Shown one piece after another: positions 33,665 through 43,559 of a DNA stretch of 64,000 bases. The stretch lies in contig JAPLFL010000118.1 in NCBI GenBank assembly GCA_026390695.1, positions 62,001 to 126,000 on the forward strand, written 5' to 3'. The position numbers and the translations under genes were made by a program. Numbering within the stretch: position 1 is the first letter of the stretch; each line of letters begins with the position of its first letter. This DNA comes from Candidatus Kapaibacterium sp. (lineage in GTDB: Bacteria > Bacteroidota > Ignavibacteria > Kapaibacteriales > UBA2268). Below the pieces are notes generated by a model. It was given only the letters and a program-made list of their open reading frames with translations. It was not told where the DNA came from and made no database searches.

Positions 33665-34993
33665 TCAACTCTTTTTGTATCTTCCCTTCCAGAGTAACTC
33701 TAATCGCTCTTTAAAGAGTTTTTCCTTGCCAAAAGACCCGGGCAAATAAAAAATACGAGGTTCAAATCTATCAGGGAAATAATTCTCGTCAATAAAATTT
33801 CCTGCAACATCGTGAGGATACTTATATCCTGAGCCATAGCCCTCACTTTTCATATAATTAGTAACACCATTACGCAAATGAAGTGGTACAATTAACCCTG
33901 CTGCTCGCTTCACGGCTTCCTCAGCATGTTTAATACCCATATACGAAGCATTTGATTTTGGACAGGAAGCAAGGTAAGTCACTCCCTGTGCAAGATTGAT
34001 TCTACATTCAGGTAATCCAATCATCTCAACAGCCTGAAATACTGATATAGCAAGAGTAAGAGCGCCTGGATCGGCATTACCTATATCTTCACTTGCAAAA
34101 ATAACCATACGTCTTGCAATAAAACGCGGCTCCTCGCCTGCATCAAGCATTTTAGCAAGCCATAAAAGCGCTGCATCGGGATCTGAACCACGTATTGACT
34201 TTATAAAAGCGGATATTGTGTCGTAATGCTGCTCCCCATGCTTATCGTAAGCAGCAGTTTTTTGCTGGAGGGCTTTTTCGAGAATATTTCGGTTAATAAC
34301 TAATTCACCATTATCATTTTTATTTGCAATTTTAATTGCAAGTTCAATAGCATTGAGAGCAGTTCTTGCGTCTCCTCCTGCTATAGAATTGAGAAATTCA
34401 AAAGATTCGATTTTAATATTAAATTTAGATAAAAGCAGATCAGTGCTGAGTGCGCGAAGTACAATCGATTTAATTTCTTCATCAGTTAGATTTAAAAGTC
34501 TGTAAATCTGGCATCTACTCAATAAAGCGGAATTTACCTCAAACGATGGATTTTCCGTTGTAGCGCCGATAAGAATGATAATTCCATTCTCTACTGCATG
34601 CAGCAAAGAATCCTGCTGAGTCTTATTAAAACGATGGATTTCGTCAATAAAAAGTAATGTTTTAACGGATCCTTTTCTCAATCTTTCTGCATTTGAAATG
34701 ATCTGCCGCAGTTCTTTTACACCTGAGTCAATAGCAGAAATTTTAATAAAATGATACCCGCTTGATTGTGCTATTATCAGAGCTAATGTTGTTTTACCAA
34801 CACCGGGCGGTCCCCAGAAAATCATAGAAGGGAAATCACCGGTTTCAAAAAAGCTGCGTAGTGGCCCGTCACTACCCAATAGATGGGTCTGCCCGAAAAC
34901 ATCATCAATAGAATTTGGTCGCATCCTGTCTGCAAGCGGTTTCATCAGTGTGTTTTTATTAGATGAATCAAATTGATTGAATAGTTCTGACAT
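33665..34993 (-). CDS. rarA: Replication-associated recombination protein A (RarA/MgsA)
   Basis: 442 residues, the family length. LADRMRPNSIDDVFGQTHLLG opens the AAA+ domain. Walker A is GPPGVGKTT (61-69), Walker B LLFIDEIHRFN (about 110), and sensor 1 GATTENPSFEVN. The C-terminal part includes RGSDPDAALLWLAKMLDAGE and RMVIFASEDIGNADP, typical of RarA. It acts at stalled replication forks. It is the only minus-strand gene between 31.4 and 36.2 kb, and converges with the glycosyltransferase gene. Confidence 0.95.
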   Translation of the reverse strand: MSELFNQFDSSNKNTLMKPLADRMRPNSIDDVFGQTHLLGSDGPLRSFFETGDFPSMIFWGPPGVGKTTLALIIAQSSGYHFIKISAIDSGVKELRQIISNAERLRKGSVKTLLFIDEIHRFNKTQQDSLLHAVENGIIILIGATTENPSFEVNSALLSRCQIYRLLNLTDEEIKSIVLRALSTDLLLSKFNIKIESFEFLNSIAGGDARTALNAIELAIKIANKNDNGELVINRNILEKALQQKTAAYDKHGEQHYDTISAFIKSIRGSDPDAALLWLAKMLDAGEEPRFIARRMVIFASEDIGNADPGALTLAISVFQAVEMIGLPECRINLAQGVTYLASCPKSNASYMGIKHAEEAVKRAAGLIVPLHLRNGVTNYMKSEGYGSGYKYPHDVAGNFIDENYFPDRFEPRIFYLPGSFGKEKLFKERLELLWKGRYKKS

Positions 34994-35065
34994 AATTTAT
35001 CTTTGTTAAAAATGTAATTTCTCCGTATATTGCAATTTAATTAATTAATTCAAAATAGGGGATCA

Positions 35066-35593
35066 ATGGTTTTGAAATATCTGAAAATTATCTTCTGCTC
35101 AGGTTTTTTATATTATTTTATTTTTTTGTCAAATTCCAATCAACTACTATGTCAGAATGCAAGTGTACCTTATTTGAGTTTTGGAATTAGTTATTCTGGT
35201 TTCTGGGGTAAACAGGGTGGCAGCATAGTTGGATTTGAAGCCAGTTTTATATACATTAACAGATTGGATCCTGTGTATAAATATTGGGGAATAAATGCGG
35301 ATTTTGCAATTATTTCAAGAAACAAATTTAAAACCGGTATCTCGTATGAGTACCAGTATGGCGCTATTCCGGGATTTACTTTCGGACCAAGTTTGATTAT
35401 TGATAATGGTAATATTTTGTATGGAGCTTGTGCTGGATCGTATTTGGGTGCTATTTTATACCCATATTATAATTTTTCGATTTATCACGAAGGTACATAT
35501 TTGCACGAATTGGGTGTTCTGTTTAAAGTACCACTTAGAATAGGAGCGGAATCCATGGATTTGAGCCTCAAAAATTGGATTGGTACTAAGTGA
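35066..35593 (+). CDS. Hypothetical exported protein, possible outer-membrane beta-barrel
   Basis: 175 residues. The N-terminal hydrophobic segment (YLKIIFCSGFLYYFIFL) ends at a likely cleavage site before QNASVPY. The mature part alternates aromatic and polar residues (FGISYSGFWGKQGGSIVGFE; TGISYEYQYGAIPGFTFGPS) as expected for a small barrel of eight or so strands. I recognise no family. The next gene starts 75 bases on, across a GAAAGTTATAAAATT-type low-complexity spacer. Confidence 0.65.
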   Translation: MVLKYLKIIFCSGFLYYFIFLSNSNQLLCQNASVPYLSFGISYSGFWGKQGGSIVGFEASFIYINRLDPVYKYWGINADFAIISRNKFKTGISYEYQYGAIPGFTFGPSLIIDNGNILYGACAGSYLGAILYPYYNFSIYHEGTYLHELGVLFKVPLRIGAESMDLSLKNWIGTK

Positions 35594-35668
35594 GTTGAAA
35601 GTTATAAAATTATAAAGTTGTGAAATTAAAGAGAATGAAGCTGAAAGTTATGAAATTGAAGGTTATAG

Positions 35669-36193
35669 GTGAATAAAAATATTGCACTAAAATTTTATTA
35701 TAGTTCAAAAATTAGATTTTGTTATATTTTTATTTTTGGATTTGCATTTTTGATTTCCTGCAACCAAGGTATAGCACCGCCTCCTGCTAAGATTAGAACA
35801 TATTTGTTTGGGACTATAAAATATATTGGAGGTAAATCTTCCTGGCCTGTTGCAGATTCTGTAAAAGATATTCGTGTGGTTGCATTTCGTAATTATCCAC
35901 CTACGGACATACTTTCGGAGGTTTTGGCAAGCAGAGCTTTATACTCAGCTAATTCCTTACCTTTTTTCGTTGATTCATGTAAATATCAAATTGAAATTCC
36001 TAATCCGCCGGATACATTAAAATATATTGTCGTTGCACAAAATTATGGTTCCCTTTTGGAATGGCGTGTGATCGGAGTTTTCACGCGTTCGGGAGATGTT
36101 AGTAAACCATCCGAAATCTACATCAAACCTCAGATTAGTGATACCGCAAATATGAAGGTGGATTTTAACAATCTGCCGCCACAGCCATTTTAA
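35669..36193 (+). CDS. Hypothetical lipoprotein
   Basis: 174 residues from a GTG start at 35669, preceded by a weak GAAGG. A lipoprotein signal ends FAFLISC (Cys at about 31), followed by a Pro-rich linker. The mature part is predicted to be a beta-rich domain (YLFGTIKYIGGKSSWPVAD; LKYIVVAQNYGSLLEWRVIG) with a look of carboxypeptidase-regulatory or Ig-like folds. The function is unknown. It ends ten bases from the convergent DUF362 gene. Confidence 0.65.
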   Translation: MNKNIALKFYYSSKIRFCYIFIFGFAFLISCNQGIAPPPAKIRTYLFGTIKYIGGKSSWPVADSVKDIRVVAFRNYPPTDILSEVLASRALYSANSLPFFVDSCKYQIEIPNPPDTLKYIVVAQNYGSLLEWRVIGVFTRSGDVSKPSEIYIKPQISDTANMKVDFNNLPPQPF

Positions 36194-36202
36194 TCTATTA
36201 TA

Positions 36203-37105
36203 TCAACTTACCTTGATTCTTTTGATATTTAATTTATCAAGATCCATTCTTCCAATTCCAGCCGCAGCCGCTATTTTTATATGATCTACCTTATCTGGTT
36301 CCATACCGAATAACTTTGAAGCAGCAGCATCAGCAGCCACTATATCTCTGGATGCAATTAGTGATTTCATATTTGATACATCATCAACTGATACACCGCG
36401 TGGGCCATTTCTCAAAAGTACGTTATATGCATCGACAACATTCAAATCAGGACATTTCCATGTACAAAAGTCAGCAATGCACTGCTGCAGATCGTTTCGA
36501 TGCCACCATTTCCTATCCCACATTATTCCCATTAGGTTTTTCATAGAAATTGTCAATTTTGCTGATGAATGATTTTTTAAAACAGGAACATTGATGAATA
36601 CGTCCGATTCTACTATCAAATGATGAACCTTTGTGCTTTTGAGGACTTTGCCTTTTGGAATATTAATGTCAATGTAATACTTTTCGTTATCAGCAGGCAT
36701 GATGGCTGCACCTGCATCTAAGGCAGCTCTTTCGATACCGCTATTGGCATAAGATTTTTTCCAGTCATCGCATGTATGATCGAATACATAGACTTTTTTA
36801 GCTCCCGCACTATAGCAATGCTCAATAATTCTTCGCACTAATTGTGGGTTTGTGTTAGCTGCTCGTTCTGGTGGCACATCCCAGCCGATATTCGGCTTTA
36901 CAACTACTGTTTGATTCTTTTTTACGAAAGCACTCATTCCTCCGAGTGCTTCTATAGCTCGATCGAATAAAATATCGGGTGTTGCATTTTTTACGGCAAC
37001 CAAATCAATTGGCGCAGTGGCGCTAATTTCATTAAAGGCTGATGGAATAAAAAATGCTGTTACTGCTGCTCCTACTGAGCCTTTTATAAAATCACGTCTT
37101 TCCAT
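36203..37105 (-). CDS. DUF362 protein with twin-arginine signal
   Basis: 300 residues. MERRDFIKGSVGAAVTAFF is a twin-arginine (Tat) signal, so the protein is exported folded. The mature domain has VVVKPNIGWDVPPERAANT, VRRIIEHCYSAGAKKVYVFD and VPVLKNHSSAKLTISMKNLMG, the DUF362 signature. Relatives are often found with iron-sulfur domains; no ferredoxin Cys motif is present here, and the two Cys in DFCTWKCPD are not a cluster motif by themselves. Tat export suggests a cofactor bound before transport. The reaction is unknown. Confidence 0.88.
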   Translation of the reverse strand: MERRDFIKGSVGAAVTAFFIPSAFNEISATAPIDLVAVKNATPDILFDRAIEALGGMSAFVKKNQTVVVKPNIGWDVPPERAANTNPQLVRRIIEHCYSAGAKKVYVFDHTCDDWKKSYANSGIERAALDAGAAIMPADNEKYYIDINIPKGKVLKSTKVHHLIVESDVFINVPVLKNHSSAKLTISMKNLMGIMWDRKWWHRNDLQQCIADFCTWKCPDLNVVDAYNVLLRNGPRGVSVDDVSNMKSLIASRDIVAADAAASKLFGMEPDKVDHIKIAAAAGIGRMDLDKLNIKRIKVS

Positions 37106-37222
37106 TGAATCACCGAATATAATTTAAATTAGATTTTAAAATTACGAATATAAATAATCTATTTATATATAAATCAATATTTTTCCATTAGTAACGTTAA
37201 ATCGAATTTTAGAAAATCTTTA

Positions 37223-39631
37223 ATGAAGCAGTGCAGTTCTGAAAAATCTTTCTCTAATCATACAATTTCAAAAATAAATATATTGATTTTGACTTTGATA
37301 TTTATTTTTATTTCATATTTTATATACCCCCTAAGCTCAGAAGCTGCTTCCAATCCTAATTATATATTAATTCAACTTGAAAATACTGATGCACTAAGTT
37401 TGAAAAATCTCAATCTATGTGAGATATTCTCTGTGCATGATGCAATTGCCAATAGCAGCAGATACAGGGCAATTTGTAATAATTATGAAATGGATAAAAT
37501 AATAAAATCAGGTATAAAGTACTCTATTGTCGCATCTGATGCAGAGAAATATTTTGCACTCAATTTGAATAATTATTATAAGGCAACTCAACTTCAGGTG
37601 CTTGATAGCAACTTTAAATATGGTTCTATGGCTGGGAATTTCACTTTGGATGAAATTTATCAGACTTTCGATTCATTACTAAATGTTTTTTCCGGTTTTT
37701 CTAAAAAAGAGGAAATCGGCAGTACCTGCGAGAAACGAAAAATGTATGCTTATAATTTCGGAGTAAATAACGGGAAAAACCCTGAAATTTTATTTGTTTC
37801 TCTTCAGCACGCCAGGGAGCCGCTTTCAGTAACTATTTTAATAAATTTCTTTTGTGATCTAGCAAGGAAATATAAAGCTAATGATCCCGAAGCTGTTTAT
37901 CTGATAAACAGACGCTCCATTTCTGTGATCCCCTGCGCCAATCCTGACGGATATTATTTTAACCAGTTCAATTATCCAAACGGTGGCGGATTATGGCGCA
38001 AAAACCGAAAAAAACTCAATGACACTGATTATGGTGTGGATTTAAATAGAAATTATGGGCCGGATGAAAACTGGAATGCTCCTAATCCTGATGGATCGTC
38101 CACTGATCAAAAAAGTGACATCTATCGCGGTCCAAGCCCATTTTCCGAACCGGAGAATCAAGCTCTTCGTGATTTTGTGCTGAAGCATAAGTTCAGAATT
38201 GCGATGAATTATCATACATATCAGAATGTCCTTATCTATCCATATTCGTACAAGCGCAGAGAAACGGCTGATTCTGCAGTTTATCGCTACCTTGCTGCCT
38301 ATTTGACAAACGATACTAAATATTGCTTCGGTGTGGATTCGGCACAAGTCGGTTATGCCGCTCGTGGTGTGCTGAACGACTGGCTGTGCATGCCGGATGT
38401 GAACAAAGAAAAAACAGTGGCAATGACCTTTGAAGCTGGATCATCTACCGATGGCTTCTGGCCGTCGCCTGCAAGGATTAAGCCTATTTGTGATAATTTC
38501 CTGAAAGCTAATTATGAGATAGTATGGAGTGCAGAATCTAACTTCCATCCGTATCAGGTTTACACTAAATATGATCCAATCTCTCGTTCTGCTCTGATTA
38601 TTTGCAAGATGACAAATCTTGGGGTTTATCCAAATGGTGAATTGAGTTCATATTCTATAAATTCACTTACTCCTGAAATTAAAATAATTAATCCAAAGCG
38701 AGTTCTAAAGCCACTTGTCAGCGCAGAATTTCAAATCGATACATTTAAAGTTCCTTTAAACTATGATCTACCTAATGGCGGCAAGTATTTATTTGAAATA
38801 GTTATTAATCAGGAGAATATACTAAGAGCTGATACGGTAGAACTACAGCTATTTAAACCGGATATTGTTCCATTATATACATCTCCTATGGAGTTTAAAA
38901 ATTGGACAGGATCGCCTTGGGGAGTACAAAAAGATAATATCGGTACCGATACAGTGCTTTGCGATAGTCCTGATTCATATTATCAATCATCTGCTAATAA
39001 TTTTACACAATTGGAATTTCCAATTAAAATAGTAAAACCATTTCCTGCAACTCTTGAATTCGAGACTCACTGGAGCATTGAAAGAAATTATGATGTTGTT
39101 TATTTAGAATACAAATCAAGCATCGATAGCAATTGGAAACCTTTAAGGAGTCCACGTATGGCTCTTTTAACCGATGGAGGTAATGGTTCTTCTCAAAAGT
39201 ACGGCACTTATGGTTTTCATGGCAATTATCCGCTATGGCTGAAGCAGGAAATATCATTGGACAGCCTCAATGACGGCGATTACTACATAAGATTCCATTT
39301 GTTAAGTGATAAAAATAACAATTATGATGGAATATTTTTAAAAAATGTCATTTATAAAACTTATTATATCATTGATAAAGTTTCTGATAGTCGCTTGCAA
39401 TGCGGATTTAGAATTATATCGCAAAATGGAAATTATCATATAATATCAGAAAATGATGACCAGATCTCCAATATTGATATTTTTAATAGTTTAGGGGAGA
39501 GGTTGATTTCAACTAATGTTAATAATCAAAATTATGCAGACATTGATTCAGAGCAGATAAATGAGACAATATTCTTCATTAGAATTAAAACAATAAGTGG
39601 ATATTATATTTTAAAATTTATTAAGATTTAA
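37223..39631 (+). CDS. Secreted M14 zinc carboxypeptidase with type IX sorting domain
   Basis: 802 residues. A hydrophobic signal lies at 18-36, then a propeptide-like region. The M14 domain spans about 140-440, with zinc ligands His196 and Glu199 (QHAREP) and His331 (MNYHTY), substrate-binding DLNRN at 273-277, and catalytic Glu404 (TFEAGSS). Beta-rich domains fill 450-720. The last 75 residues (IDIFNSLGERLIS to the end YYILKFIKI) form a type A C-terminal sorting domain, so it should cross the outer membrane by the type IX system. The gene is followed one base later by a barrel-protein gene. Confidence 0.9.
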   Translation: MKQCSSEKSFSNHTISKINILILTLIFIFISYFIYPLSSEAASNPNYILIQLENTDALSLKNLNLCEIFSVHDAIANSSRYRAICNNYEMDKIIKSGIKYSIVASDAEKYFALNLNNYYKATQLQVLDSNFKYGSMAGNFTLDEIYQTFDSLLNVFSGFSKKEEIGSTCEKRKMYAYNFGVNNGKNPEILFVSLQHAREPLSVTILINFFCDLARKYKANDPEAVYLINRRSISVIPCANPDGYYFNQFNYPNGGGLWRKNRKKLNDTDYGVDLNRNYGPDENWNAPNPDGSSTDQKSDIYRGPSPFSEPENQALRDFVLKHKFRIAMNYHTYQNVLIYPYSYKRRETADSAVYRYLAAYLTNDTKYCFGVDSAQVGYAARGVLNDWLCMPDVNKEKTVAMTFEAGSSTDGFWPSPARIKPICDNFLKANYEIVWSAESNFHPYQVYTKYDPISRSALIICKMTNLGVYPNGELSSYSINSLTPEIKIINPKRVLKPLVSAEFQIDTFKVPLNYDLPNGGKYLFEIVINQENILRADTVELQLFKPDIVPLYTSPMEFKNWTGSPWGVQKDNIGTDTVLCDSPDSYYQSSANNFTQLEFPIKIVKPFPATLEFETHWSIERNYDVVYLEYKSSIDSNWKPLRSPRMALLTDGGNGSSQKYGTYGFHGNYPLWLKQEISLDSLNDGDYYIRFHLLSDKNNNYDGIFLKNVIYKTYYIIDKVSDSRLQCGFRIISQNGNYHIISENDDQISNIDIFNSLGERLISTNVNNQNYADIDSEQINETIFFIRIKTISGYYILKFIKI

Positions 39632-39632
39632 A

Positions 39633-40445
39633 ATGCGACTGATAATTCAATTGTTATTTTTTATTACTCTTATTCCACACATGACTTATTCCCAAGAGTC
39701 GCTATTTAAGCCATTGACTGCCAATATTTATGAACCAAAGGTAGGTATGAACTTTTTCAACGATGGGAAATTACGCTTGGATATCGGTAATTCTATTGAT
39801 CTTTTTGAATTTTCTATCACCGATTCTATTAAACCAAGAATAGGAGGTGAATTTTTTATTTTTACATTATTACGCAAGGATGCCAATTTTAAATTTCCGG
39901 TTGAAACCGAAGACTTTTATTTTGGTATTAATTCAACTTCAACAATTGGTTATCTGTCTGCAAATAGAATCAGTGCCCGTTTCAGGTTGGCTCATATTTC
40001 ATCTCATCTTATTGATGGATATACTACCGGCGGTAAGTTCAAAAAGCCGTTTTATGTTTATAGCCGCGAGTTCATTGATTTGTGTTTTGCTATTGAAATA
40101 GGAAATTGTAGAGTATATGCGGGTTCTACGATACTGTATCATTCAATTCCGGACGATTTTTCGACTATTATTCCTGAAATCGGGTTTGATTATAATTTCC
40201 CGCTGACTCGGAATATATTTTTAAAAGCGGCTTCTGATCTGCGATACGCAAGTCTGAATGCAAATATTCTTGATTCATCGAATACATCTTTTAGCTCTAA
40301 TTCCGAGCTTGGAATGTATTTTAAATTTTATAAGGAAAATGGGATTTATCTTTATTTTAATTATTACTACGGCAGAAGTTATTTCGGTGAATTTTTTAAT
40401 GAGGGCAGGAAAAATACTGCAATTGGCTTTAGAGTTATGTTTTAA
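39633..40445 (+). CDS. DUF1207-like exported outer-membrane protein
   Basis: 270 residues with a signal peptide (LIIQLLFFITLIPHMTYSQ). The mature protein is beta-rich and ends in Phe (AIGFRVMF). SARFRLAHISSHLIDGY resembles the R-x-x-H-x-S-S-H-x-x-D motif of DUF1207 proteins, a little-studied barrel family. The start lies one base after the M14 peptidase stop, so the two are translated from one message. The barrel might help anchor or expose the peptidase, but this is inference. Confidence 0.65.
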   Translation: MRLIIQLLFFITLIPHMTYSQESLFKPLTANIYEPKVGMNFFNDGKLRLDIGNSIDLFEFSITDSIKPRIGGEFFIFTLLRKDANFKFPVETEDFYFGINSTSTIGYLSANRISARFRLAHISSHLIDGYTTGGKFKKPFYVYSREFIDLCFAIEIGNCRVYAGSTILYHSIPDDFSTIIPEIGFDYNFPLTRNIFLKAASDLRYASLNANILDSSNTSFSSNSELGMYFKFYKENGIYLYFNYYYGRSYFGEFFNEGRKNTAIGFRVMF

Positions 40446-40513
40446 ATTTGTTATTATTAATAATTAATATTAAATTGTCTTTTTTTAGATCAAAAAATAT
40501 TTAGGAGTATTTC

Positions 40514-40984
40514 ATGTCCAAAAGTTTAAATCGCGCACAATTAATCGGTAATCTCGGGAAAGACCCAGAAATGAGAACTACTCCATCTGGAAGCTCAGTT
40601 TGTTCATTCAGTCTGGCAACAACCGATTCCTACAAAGATAAAAATGGGAGCAATCAGGAATCCACTGAATGGCATAATATAGTTCTATGGGACAAATTGG
40701 CCGAAATCGCTCACCAATATTTAAAAAAAGGTTCGAGGATTTTTATTGAAGGAAAAATAAAGAATAGAAGCTATGAAGGGAAAGATGGCAATACCCGATA
40801 TATTACAGAAGTGCAGGGGAACTCAATGATTATGTTAAGTGCGGCGCAAAGTGGCAGTCAATCTCGCGAATACGGTGATCAGAAGCCAGCTGTTTCATCT
40901 GTTAATGATAATGGGGGACAACGTTTTACGCCAAAAGACGAGCATATTATGCCTGATTTTTCCGATGATGACGTACCGTTTTAA
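40514..40984 (+). CDS. ssb: Single-stranded DNA-binding protein
   Basis: 156 residues. The N-terminal OB fold reads LNRAQLIGNLGKDPEMRTTP and then STEWHNIVLWDKLAEIAHQY and KGSRIFIEGKIKNRSYEGKDG. After a flexible linker it ends in the acidic tail FSDDDVPF, which binds replication and repair partners. An AGGAG ribosome-binding site lies seven bases upstream. It is a single gene, with no rpsF or rpsR next to it. Confidence 0.97.
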   Translation: MSKSLNRAQLIGNLGKDPEMRTTPSGSSVCSFSLATTDSYKDKNGSNQESTEWHNIVLWDKLAEIAHQYLKKGSRIFIEGKIKNRSYEGKDGNTRYITEVQGNSMIMLSAAQSGSQSREYGDQKPAVSSVNDNGGQRFTPKDEHIMPDFSDDDVPF

Positions 40985-41189
40985 TTTTGGATTGATTTTA
41001 GTAATTTTTTTTTGTAGTTATTCAATTAATTATAATTTCTTATCGCAATATTAAAGAAATTATAAAAAAATGTTTGGGAAATAGCGATGGTTCTGGTTTT
41101 CCAAATTATAGAATATTTTCTGAATCCATAAAACCGCTTTGATACCGGATTTTGAATGATTCTAAATTTTAAATAAAATACAGAGGCGC

Positions 41190-42797
41190 ATGGCTGATTT
41201 AAGGAAATTCACAAACTTTGTTAACGAACTCATACTTGGTAAAACCGGTGAATTTGTTCTTGAAGAAAAGCTGTCCATGGCAGCCATTTTCTTTGGATTA
41301 GTGGTTGCAATCATTGGAACAATTAATAATGTTTATTTGGAGATTGGCTTTGGCTCTACAATGGTACCTCTTACCGGTATTGTAGTTTTTTCAATATTTT
41401 ATTTTTATTCAAGAGTTAAAAAAAAGGCTCGTCAATTTATAATTCCTTTTTATATTCTTTGTTATGTCATTTTAACGATCATTTGGTTTTTCAATGCCGG
41501 TTATGATAGCCCCAATCTGTATCTATTCTTTATTACCGCAATAATTTTCACTGCAATATTCAGTAAAAAGGGCAGCTTCATTTCGATAATATTTATGTTT
41601 ATTTTGATTAGCTCCTTATTTTATATTCATAAAACTTATCCTCAATTAATTACTCCTTATCAGAATAGTGATCAAAAATTCTGGGATATTTATTTCACAG
41701 GAACATATTGTCTATTTATTATTTATTTCTTAATCTATAGTGTTGTAAAGAGTTACAAGGATGAACGAGAAAAAGTTGAGAAAGCTAATAATCAGTTAAA
41801 TTTTCAGAAACTTGAACTTGAACTGTTGAATAGCGAATTGTCTGAAAAAATTGAATTGATAAAAGATCAGAATATAGAATTAGAGACGCTTAATAATGCT
41901 TTGACTGAAAAAAATATTGAAATTACTAACCAAAAGATAAAATTAGAGCAATTCAACGATGAACTGTCCACAAAAAATACCAGAATTTCTATGCAAAACA
42001 CAGAGTTGGAGCATCTGAACGAGTACTTATCCGAAAGAAACATTCAGATCAGCGAACAGAAAACTTTGTTGGAGGAGCGAGAAGTTGAATTAAGTAAAGC
42101 TAATGCCACAAAAGATAAATTTTTCTCAATTATTGCCCATGATTTAAAAAATCCTATTCATGGAGTAATGTTTTCATCGGACTTACTTTTAAAATATTTT
42201 GAAAGATTAGATCATAGTTCGCTTGAATCGAATATTAAAAATATTAATAAATTATCTCGAAATTTATCGGATCTTTTAGAAAATCTCCTACAGTGGTCAA
42301 GGGTACAGTCGAACAGAATTGAATTTTATCCTGAGAAATTTAATCTTTATTCCATGATTAATAAAATCACTGATCTGCTCTCGTTTAATGCTGAGATTAA
42401 AAATATTGAAATAAAGGTTGATGTGATCGAAGACACAGAACTTTTTGCTGATTCTAATATGATAAATACAATTATTAGAAATTTGTTGACCAATGCTATC
42501 AAATTTACAAATTCAAAAGGTATAATCAGTATAAAACATGAACAGAATCGAAGTTATCATATAATCAGCGTCACTGATTCAGGGATAGGGATTAGCGAAG
42601 AGACTCTGCCAAAAATGTTTACCAAAGGATTTGCAGTGACAACTTATGGTACAAATAATGAAAAAGGAACAGGTCTGGGGCTTCATTTGTGCAAAGAATT
42701 TGTTGATATGCATCATGGGGATATTAGAGCTGATAGTAAATTGAATAACGGAACTACTATTACATTTTCAATCCCTTTTAAAGAAATAATAAATTAA
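41190..42797 (+). CDS. Membrane sensor histidine kinase with four 21-residue coiled-coil repeats
   Basis: 535 residues. Six predicted membrane helices lie between about 30 and 185. Residues 209-292 contain four consecutive 21-residue repeats (units starting ELELLN, ELETLN, KLEQFN and ELEHLN), three heptads each, a signalling helix. HisKA follows with His317 in FFSIIAHDLKNP, then HATPase with N box NLLTNAIKF, G1 SDSGIGI and G2 GTGLGLHLCKEF. No receiver or response regulator gene is adjacent. The stop overlaps the cmk start by one base (TAATG), so the two are translationally coupled. The signal is unknown; the membrane domain lacks an obvious periplasmic sensor. Confidence 0.92.
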   Translation: MADLRKFTNFVNELILGKTGEFVLEEKLSMAAIFFGLVVAIIGTINNVYLEIGFGSTMVPLTGIVVFSIFYFYSRVKKKARQFIIPFYILCYVILTIIWFFNAGYDSPNLYLFFITAIIFTAIFSKKGSFISIIFMFILISSLFYIHKTYPQLITPYQNSDQKFWDIYFTGTYCLFIIYFLIYSVVKSYKDEREKVEKANNQLNFQKLELELLNSELSEKIELIKDQNIELETLNNALTEKNIEITNQKIKLEQFNDELSTKNTRISMQNTELEHLNEYLSERNIQISEQKTLLEEREVELSKANATKDKFFSIIAHDLKNPIHGVMFSSDLLLKYFERLDHSSLESNIKNINKLSRNLSDLLENLLQWSRVQSNRIEFYPEKFNLYSMINKITDLLSFNAEIKNIEIKVDVIEDTELFADSNMINTIIRNLLTNAIKFTNSKGIISIKHEQNRSYHIISVTDSGIGISEETLPKMFTKGFAVTTYGTNNEKGTGLGLHLCKEFVDMHHGDIRADSKLNNGTTITFSIPFKEIIN

Positions 42798-43468
42798 TGA
42801 AGAATATAATAATTGCGATTGATGGCCCTGCAGGATCGGGAAAATCGTCAAGTGCCCGTGTAGTAGCGGAAACTCTTAAATATATTTATATCGATACAGG
42901 TGCTATGTACAGGGCGGTTACATTAGCGTGGATGCGTGAAGGAACCGAGCTTACAGAAGAAAATGTTTACAAAGTTTTGGATAAATTAAAGGTTGGTTTA
43001 AAGCAATCATCTTCCGGTCAGCGGACTTTTGTAAATGAAGAGGATGTAAGTGATGATATTAGACTACCTGAAGTTACTCGGCTTGTTAGTCCGGTAAGCG
43101 CAATGGAACTTGTGCGAACAAAAATGGTAGAACAGCAGCGTGAAATGGGTGCTAATGGCGGAATTGTTATGGATGGCCGTGATATTGGTACAATCGTTTT
43201 TCCACAGGCTGAGTTGAAAGTATTTCTCATTGCATCTATCGAAGCAAGAGCTGAAAGACGCGGATTAGAACTGAGGAACAAGGGTTTTGAAGTTGATATT
43301 GAAAATTTAAAAACCGAAATCAGCGAGCGTGACCGCTATGATAGCTCACGTGAGATAAGCCCATTGAGGAAGGCAGCAGATGCTTTAGAAATAGACACAT
43401 CAAATCTGACAATTCAGGAGCAAACTCAGATTATTATCAATTTAGCGAAGCAAATTATCGAATCCTGA
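42797..43468 (+). CDS. cmk: Cytidylate kinase
   Basis: 223 residues. The P-loop IDGPAGSGKSSSAR is at 8-21, followed by YIDTGAMYRAVTLA, GGIVMDGRDIGTIVFP, VFLIASIEARAERR and ISERDRYDSSREISPLRKA, all standard for CMP kinases. It phosphorylates CMP and dCMP. The start codon overlaps the kinase stop codon, an unusual partner for this housekeeping gene. No rpsA follows, although the two are neighbours in many bacteria. Confidence 0.96.
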   Translation: MKNIIIAIDGPAGSGKSSSARVVAETLKYIYIDTGAMYRAVTLAWMREGTELTEENVYKVLDKLKVGLKQSSSGQRTFVNEEDVSDDIRLPEVTRLVSPVSAMELVRTKMVEQQREMGANGGIVMDGRDIGTIVFPQAELKVFLIASIEARAERRGLELRNKGFEVDIENLKTEISERDRYDSSREISPLRKAADALEIDTSNLTIQEQTQIIINLAKQIIES

Positions 43469-43559
43469 TAAAGTTTTTCAGTTAAATTATGCTTATTAAG
43501 AACAAAAATTTTATTAATTTTGAAGTTTATTTATTAATTATTTGAATTTAGGATACTAT

